DNA of 64,000 nucleotides from Massospora cicadina (lineage: Eukaryota > Entomophthoromycota > Entomophthoromycetes > Entomophthorales > Entomophthoraceae): the NCBI GenBank assembly GCA_022478985.1, contig JAKSZP010012286.1:1-64000 (forward strand), given 5' to 3'. Position 1 is the stretch's first letter, and each line of letters starts with the position of its first letter. The notes below the pieces were generated by a model. That model was not told the DNA's origin. It made no database searches and was given only the letters and a program-made list of their open reading frames with translations. Below, in pieces: positions 58,591 to 64,000 of the stretch. A program made the translations under genes and the position numbers.

Positions 58591-59175
58591 TATTACAAAT
58601 TGGAAGCCACACAGGTTCATGAGAGTTCTTTTGCTATACAATTGTTTCCTTCTTGAGCACCAGAGGCGTGATCTGAGTTCAAAATAAATCAATTATAACT
58701 TAATAATATAAAAAATCAATTTTACTAGAAGTTTAGTAACAGCAATTAAGGTTTTTATCATAAATACCATTTTCCCGTTTTTATGGTTGGCTCATGACAA
58801 TCTAATGACTAAATATTACTAATTAAAGACATTGGTTACCAGAGAACAGCTTTACTTTATTCATTGAACTACAATATTCAATGTGCTATTTCATGGTCCT
58901 TCCATAATCATGATCCGAAGTTACATAAATTTGCACCCAAAATTTTGTTCTTTTATTGTTATTAGAAACTAAGTATAATATCTTTTGTAAGTCTGTTCAT
59001 AGAATTAGAAATAATAAATCCTTTTTTCAATAAACTTAATAGGTAAATTAGAGATTCCCATTTGGTGGCCTAAAAGCATCAAAACTTTCAATTAAAACAT
59101 TATCCAAGCCTGTTAAAATGATTTAGGATTTCAGAACATATTGAAAAGAAAACAATATGGTTTAAAATTCTTACA
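58591..59175 (-). repeat. 5' LTR of element H
   Basis: A 585-bp partner of 39,007-39,586; ends ATTCTTACA, 12 bp before the start of C. Confidence 0.75.
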
Positions 59176-59225
59176 CTCCGCTCTAAGTGTTATGGAAATG
59201 GCTGAAGAAGTTTAGACCAGCCTGC

Positions 59226-59860
59226 CAGTCAGGATGCGTAAGCACCCAAAAAGCAAGCCAGAATGCTAGAGGCATTGCCAACCGAATGACTTGATATAGA
59301 GCTGGGTATTAAAACGATGAATTGTTGATGCAGCAACATGGTGAGAATGATCCCGATGATGAACCACACTAAACCCACCCCTGACCCAGGGGGTCTTGCT
59401 GCAGGGGGTGGAATCACTGAGATAGTCTCAATGAGACCCTTAGTATATGGAGCCATTTCATCCAGGGTGGCAAGAAGACAGATTCTCTCTTGCAATTAGT
59501 GGACATATGGCCACAAGATCCCTGTGTATTGCTGCCAAAAGTTAGTGATAATGGGGTTGTACAGTCAAAAATATCAGACTTGCTGAACCCAATTGATGAT
59601 GGAGGGGGCCATAGTGACTAAGAGTACTGGTAGAGCCCATCCAGTATATGGACTGACAGGCCACCAGGGAAATGCCATCAGAGATGCAGTCAGAATAAAC
59701 AATAAAAATTGTTTAGTTTTTTTTGATAAACTTTTATTGAAAAAAAAAGGAAGAAAAATCGACCAACATTTTATCAGTGCTATGCAACTGATTAAATAGT
59801 GGTCAATTGGGGTAGTGACAAGTTGGGATTGGGTCCTTCAATTTTGACCTAACTAGAGAA
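59226..59860 (-). pseudogene. LTR-encoded hydrophobic reading frame
   Basis: A single minus-strand frame crosses about 210 codons with three stops. It has a hydrophobic segment FLLFILTASLMAFPWWP, a central stretch and a second hydrophobic segment VGLVWFIIGIILTMLLHQQ after a Pro-rich VIPPPAARPPGS. It looks like a two-pass membrane protein that has decayed. The A LTRs have a hydrophobic frame at the same place (for example 51,388-51,065). It is unusual for an LTR to carry coding; I assign no function. Confidence 0.35.
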
Positions 59861-59962
59861 TTGTTTAGGAATGGGCAGGTTTGTTCCTTGAGAACTGACA
59901 TCGCAAAATTCAGCGGTGGTCCAAGTTGCTGTTGGTTTGACCTCAAACATCCAAACTGGGGC

Positions 59963-60307
59963 TCAGCTATGTTTCTGATGGTTGGCATGATGGCATCTGT
60001 CCCAACAAGCAACAGGAATCCCCCAAGGCCACCCCACATAGGGGCAGGTCCATTTGGTTGGGAATGAGTTCAGGATGCCCAACCCACCTGCGCTCAGTCG
60101 CTGAACCATCTGTTTGGTCAATGGCATCACATTGGCCACAACACCCAAATTACCAACAGAGGGCTTCAAACCCTCATTAATGGTGCCCAATTTTAGTTCT
60201 ATCACCATATTGATCAAATTGGAATTATTGGACATTCTTGCCATTACCTCAGTCTTCATGCCTTTCCAGCCATTTGAGATTTGGGCATCAGCCAGATTGC
60301 CACTCAA
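59963..60307 (-). other. Open frame within the C LTR
   Basis: 114 codons open on the minus strand (NLADAQISNGWKGMKTEV, LKPSVGNLGVVANVMPLTKQ, GGLGILNSFPTKW). Fragments of the same protein-like sequence can be read from the A LTR with frameshifts (GGLGIPNPFS). It may be a coding exon carried in the LTR or a chance frame. Confidence 0.35.
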
Positions 60308-60551
60308 ATTATATCCAACTAATTTTAATTTGACAATCTCAGTACAAATTTTGCTGCAACAGTTCTGCTAAGGTGAGTGTGGGTACTGGGGTGGGATCCA
60401 AAGCGGAAGGGCTGTTACCCATTGCTCATCTACTATGTGAGCGAGATCTCCCTGAGTAACGAGGGGTACTGCCATCCTCTTTGGTGTCTTTTTATTCAGG
60501 AACGGGAAGATGGCCTGATCATGAGCCAGGGGATGTTCCTTGGGACTTACA

Positions 60552-60569
60552 TTACCCTTTCCTTTTTCC
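60552..60569 (-). other. Polypurine tract of element C
   Basis: The minus strand GGAAAAAGGAAAGGGTAA precedes TGTAAGTCC. Confidence 0.75.
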
Positions 60570-60914
60570 AAAGGAAGAGCACCCCCACTGGGAAACTGCA
60601 CCAGAACCACATTCTTGTGTGCCTTGGGTAAGTTGATAGCCATAATTGTCACAACTTTCTGGGGGGCGGGGAGCCCAAGGGTGGGATATATGGATAGCTT
60701 GGACCTGGTCCAAGCAATTCGTACAATCGTGCGCCTTGACCCAACTATATTTGTAGGCCAGATACCCTTTCCAGGCCACTAGATATTGGACGGAACGTCG
60801 CGACTTCTGGAATGCCAGGATGGCCTCTACCTTGGCTTCTTTCCCCGTCATCAACAATGATTGGTTCCAGTTCCATGGGAATTGCACCCTTGAAGGGTGA
60901 CAGCTGGGAAACAT
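60570..60914 (-). CDS. Element C chromodomain and pol C-terminus
   Basis: The open frame 60,914-60,552 has the chromodomain at about 60,678-60,830: VEAILAFQKSRRSVQYLVAW, KGYLAYKYSWVKAHDC. An adjacent frame (60,652-60,368) runs through the PPT into the LTR without a stop (LPKAHKNVVLVQFPSGG, then NVSPKEHPLAHDQAIFPF), so the pol end may be LTR-encoded. Chromodomains of chromoviruses bind methylated histone tails to guide integration. Confidence 0.8.
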
Positions 60915-61990
60915 GGAAAACAGGGTGCTGCTTCCAATGCGTGGGAAGCTTCAGTCAGAACGCCCTGTTACTAAATACCTCCTCCACTAAATGGGAGCCT
61001 GAGCGTTTACTGGCGAACTTGCGGGAAGGGGTTTGAATTTGCAAATGACGGGTATCAAGCATGACGTAGAGACCCACCATAAAATCATGACCCAGAAGGC
61101 GCTTACAATCTGCGAACTGCTTGTAGTTGTCAATGTCTTTGGTAAGGTGTTCCCACACTAAAGCTTGAGTTGATTGATTATGGGCAAGCATGGTCCACGG
61201 CAGCTTGAACCTCAGCCGCTAGCATGGCCCAAACAAAAACAATGGATTATAACCCAACGTTGCTTCATAAGGGGAAAACTCTGTGGACATGTGGGTCCCA
61301 TTATTATAAGTAATTGAGTGAGGGGCAAGTCACTGGCCCAAGTATCCTGCGCTGCTGCAGCATAGCAACGCAGGTACTGTTCAAGGACTTGATTAACCCA
61401 CTCAGTCTGTCCATCAGACTGAGGGTGATATGCCATAGATTGACAGAGGGATATTTTCAGGATCAATAGGAGTTCAATCCAAAAACGCGCGGTAAACTGT
61501 GAACCCCAGTCACTGATGATCTCCTGGGGAAGACTGAACATCAAAAACTCATGGCGTATGAAAAAATAGGCAGTTTCTTCTGACATAATTGCAGAAGTAC
61601 AAGGGATACAAAGGGAAAATTTTGTAAAATGGTCCACCACTACCATCACCGCTGTGAACCCGTTAGAAAAGGGGAGATCAATGATAAAGTCCAGAGACAC
61701 CGAGGTCCATGGACCTTCCGCCTGCTGTAAGGGGTGCAGGAGGCCATTTTTCCTGGAGTGATCTGACTTGGCCCTAGCGCAAGTAACACAATTGGAAATC
61801 CAATCTAAAACCTCTTGGGTCAGTCCCGCCCAGTTAAAGGTTTGCTTGATCAAATTGATGCATTTCTTGTTACTGGGATGTCCAACTGTGGGGGGATCAT
61901 GATGTGCACGGAATACCTCTGATTGTTAGAAGGGGGAACCCAAATGCAAGAACGGAAGTAAATGAGTCCCTCTTCTAAGGAGTATAGGGA
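60915..61990 (-). pseudogene. Element C integrase
   Basis: The HHCC zinc domain is intact (HDPPTVGHPSNKK, then CVTCARAKSDHS). The core in frame 61,853-61,212 has WTSVSLDFIIDLPFSNGF (Asp), EIISDWGSQFTARFW (Asp) and YHPQSDGQTEWVNQVLEQYL (Glu), so the DDE triad is complete. A frameshift after ~61,212 separates the C-terminal part. Adjacent changes such as DRG to DWG look like single-base decay. Confidence 0.85.
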
Positions 61991-62760
61991 GTGTTTGTGA
62001 CTCGAGTGAACCAACTGCTCAACCAACTCCACGCCCTCAGGGCAGGCCAATTGACTGTCTAAAACCTGAGCCAATAATGAGGCGTCAGGAGCTAACGTGA
62101 TGGAGGAAACAATAGGGGAACGATTGACAGAATCTGTGCGGCAGGAATCATGGTAACAAGATCCACTTCCTCAGGTTCTAAGGGACAGTGGGTGGGACTG
62201 TGGCTTAGGAAATCGGGAAGTACATTGAGCGCACCTTTAATGTATTTGTAATTAAATTTAAAACTACACAGGTCCCAATAGGTTTGGGCCTGCCGATGCA
62301 CCAATTTTTGGGGTTTGCAGAAATACAAAAGGGCCTGGTGATCCATGCGAACCATTAATTCATGTCAGGCACCCTGCAACAGACACCACCAATGATTTAA
62401 TTCCCATGCAACAGCTGCCAATTCCTTGTCGTAAATGGCCCAAGGCTGCTCCATGGCTGTGAACTTTCAGGAAAAGTAAGCGACCAGATGTTTAAGACCA
62501 TTGTGCTCCTGAAGCAATACTACACCCACTGCTACTGATGAGGCATTGCATGCAACAATATACAGTTTGGTGGGATCAGCGTGTTTCAAGATTGGCGGAG
62601 ACATGAACACCTCATTGATCGATTCAAATGCCTGCTGACATTTAGGTGTCCAACAAAATGGTACGTTTTTTCAAGTTAGGGGGTGGAGTGGTGCGGCCAA
62701 CTGGGAAAGTTCTGGGGAAAATTTTAGAAAGATGATAGTTCCCAAGAAACTCTGAAGTTG
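61991..62760 (-). pseudogene. Element C RNase H
   Basis: Minus-strand pieces 62,355-62,092 read MVRMDHQALLYFCKPQKLVH, then RQAQTYWDLCSFKFNYKYIK and GALNVLPDFLSH, the end of RNase H (the DH box plus tether). Upstream motifs (AVGAVLLQEH-like) are broken by stops. Confidence 0.75.
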
Positions 62761-63546
62761 TTTATGCATAGTCAGAGTTGGCCATTCTCAGATTGCATCT
62801 AACTGGTTAGGAGGGATTGCGACACCATCCTTAAGAACCAGGTTCCCAAGGAGAGTAACCTCCTCCTTATAAAACTCACACTTGGAAGCTTTGAGGAACA
62901 ACCCTGCTTTATGTAAGGCGACCACCACTGCTTTTATTTCAGTAGCATGTTGTTCAGGAGTTGGGGAGTGAACCAGGATATCATCAATGTATGCAATTGC
63001 ACAAGTAAACTGGAGGTCACCAAGTACATTGTCGATCATCAGTTGAAACGTAGCAGGAGCATTCTTCAGCCTGAAGGGCATTACACAAAATTGAAAAATG
63101 CCTCGCTTTGTTCAGATCTCAGTTAAACATTTCTGCCCTCCCATTACCTGAATTTGGTTGAAAGTGTTCACCAGATCCAGCTTTGAGAACACACGGGATT
63201 TGGCGATTTCCTGGCCAATTGTCTTCTCCAGCGGCAATGGGTAGGGATCAGAAACTGTTATTTTATTCAAATGACCGTAATCCATGCAGGGACGGAGAGA
63301 AGCATCCAATTTTTTGGAAAAGACAATGGGGAGGCGACGGGTGAGGTCTCTGAACAACCAACCTTTTTTTAACATATTGTTCAACCAGGTATTGAGTGCA
63401 ACTTTTTCCTCCGCTGTATGGGGATACAACGGACATTTGATGTTCACCAACTCCACGGTTGTTTGAAACCCACAATCATACCTAGTGTGCTTAGGCAGGC
63501 GATCCACCTTTTCCATAACAAAGATTCTCCGATATTGCATTAAGCT
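62761..63546 (-). pseudogene. Element C reverse transcriptase
   Basis: The N-terminal open frame 63,540-63,112 has HTRYDCGFQTTVELVNIKCP, RPCMDYGHLNKITVSDPYPL and FSKLDLVNTFNQIQV. A short break, then frame 63,081-62,788 has MPFRLKNAPATFQLMIDNVL and the intact catalytic box AIAYIDDILVHS, plus AGLFLKASKCEFYKEEV. Catalytic Asp residues are present; only the frame break and a few substitutions mark decay. Confidence 0.85.
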
Positions 63547-64000
63547 TTAAGGGAAATTGGCTGGAATGCCCGCAGAAGTAACCAGGGTAGTGATAGAGCT
63601 GGTTCCTTGTATCTTCTTGAGGGTGTTGATCAGAGGGAACTTTCCCTCCAAATCATCATTGGTAAACGACAATGTATTAGACTCTAAATGAATCTTTACA
63701 TGCTGTTGGCGCCACCACACCACACCTAAGATAACCGGAAACACCAAGTTTGGCATAGCCAAAAAACAATCGCAGAAGTTGAACTGGTGGATTGAAAAAG
63801 GTACCAGTCAGCGAATGACATATGAGGACTGATAAGCAGATGAGGCCACCATTACTGAAGAGCCCACATCCCTTTCTAGTTCTAATTATTGTGCCAACTC
63901 AACACTCATGAAATTCCCCGCAGCTCTGGTATCCACCAGAGCTTTGAAGGAGACATGATGCGAGCCAAAACTGATATTCATAGGTACAAAGAAATAAGCA
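63547..64000 (-). pseudogene. Element C protease (partial at window edge)
   Basis: The minus strand shows FKALVDTRAAGNFMSVE near 63,910-63,950: the catalytic DTG reads DTR (GGA to AGA). It is followed by the FPVILGVVWWRQQHVKIHLE flap/ILG region (63,762-63,547 open). It corresponds to the intact DTG in element A. Confidence 0.8.

Larger units (their letters stand above)
39007..59175 (-). mobile_element. Element H: minus-strand Ty3/gypsy element hosting a SINE and element B
   Basis: LTRs at 39,007-39,586 and 58,591-59,175, a PPT next to the 3' LTR and a PBS next to the 5' LTR define it. Minus-strand integrase, RNase H, RT, protease and a zinc-knuckle remnant lie in order between 39.9 and 44.1 kb. 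B (12.5 kb) is inserted in its gag/leader region. Without B, H is about 7.6 kb. Flanking pentamers (CACCC, CTCCG) agree in only 3 of 5 bases. Confidence 0.7.
59188..60551 (-). repeat. 3' LTR of element C
   Basis: A 1,364-bp relative of the A LTR: TGTTATG at the start, GACCTCAAAC, GGCTGTTACC, GGGACTTACA at the end. It is about 200 bp longer than the A LTR. Confidence 0.85.
59188..64000 (-). mobile_element. Element C: chromodomain Ty3/gypsy element (partial, runs off the window)
   Basis: Same family as A: the same LTR, PPT and pol layout. The 3' LTR (59,188-60,551), chromodomain, integrase, RNase H, RT and protease are in the window. Gag and 5' LTR lie beyond 64,000. The left flanking pentamer is CTAAG (59,183-59,187). 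It is better preserved than A in integrase and RT. Confidence 0.9.

Noticed and set aside
59226..59860. The LTR hydrophobic frame as a retroviral envelope
   Set aside because: No signal peptide, furin-like site or fusion segment can be recognised, and three stops interrupt it.
1..64000. CRISPR arrays, bacterial operons, Shine-Dalgarno sites
   Set aside because: None present; the DNA is eukaryotic repeat sequence.

Overview
The window is a eukaryotic, transposon-saturated, AT-rich stretch. I see no intact host gene, rRNA, functional tRNA or CRISPR array. Nearly every base that can be explained belongs to reverse-transcribing elements in different states of decay. They are nested in one another, and many still have readable target-site duplications (TSDs). 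The mix is Ty3/gypsy LTR elements (some chromodomain-bearing, some not), a LINE with zinc-knuckle ORF1, AP-endonuclease, RT and a C-terminal CCHC-like motif, short ORF1-only retroposons and tRNA-like SINEs. This fits a large repeat-rich genome. The LINE RT and the gypsy pol proteins look fungal to me, perhaps an early-diverging fungus, but the sequence does not settle the taxon.

Left half (1-35,481): an old plus-strand gypsy element, here called K, runs from before the window (5' LTR 1-631, PBS at 635) to its 3' LTR ending at 35,481. Into it went G1 (3,451-5,354, an ORF1-only retroposon with 15-bp TSD), a 46-bp truncated retrocopy (8,181-8,226, 18-bp TSD), E (10,532-28,434, minus-strand gypsy) and D (29,410-34,704, minus-strand LINE with an exact 16-bp TSD). 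E is in turn split by G2 (12,891-14,796, the second ORF1-only retroposon, ~17-bp TSD) and by F (17,803-27,279, minus-strand gypsy with 1.12-kb LTRs).

Middle (35,482-39,006): AT-rich, heavily decayed DNA with a possible tRNA-derived SINE near 38.4 kb.

Right half (39,007-64,000): H (39,007-59,175, minus-strand gypsy) is interrupted by a SINE (41,830-41,963, exact 14-bp TSD) and by B (45,794-58,312, plus-strand gypsy, exact TSD AAGAC). B is interrupted inside its integrase by A (51,063-57,105, minus-strand chromodomain gypsy, TSD CCAAG/TCAAG) and carries a 31-bp truncated retrocopy (47,704-47,734, 16-bp TSD). C (59,188 to beyond the window) is a second chromodomain gypsy of A's family.

The most interesting item is the G family. 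Two full-length ~1.9-kb copies of near-identical length, both with long TSDs, encode an ORF1-like protein (WGxGAPP N-terminus, LINE-ORF1-like core, CCHC knuckle, helical C-terminal domain) and no RT. Two tiny 5'-truncated copies share the same 3' terminus. Together they look like a non-autonomous half-LINE family, probably moved by LINE machinery such as that of D. The nesting gives a relative clock: K and H are oldest, E and B next, then F, G2 and A. D looks youngest by its long ORFs and perfect TSD.
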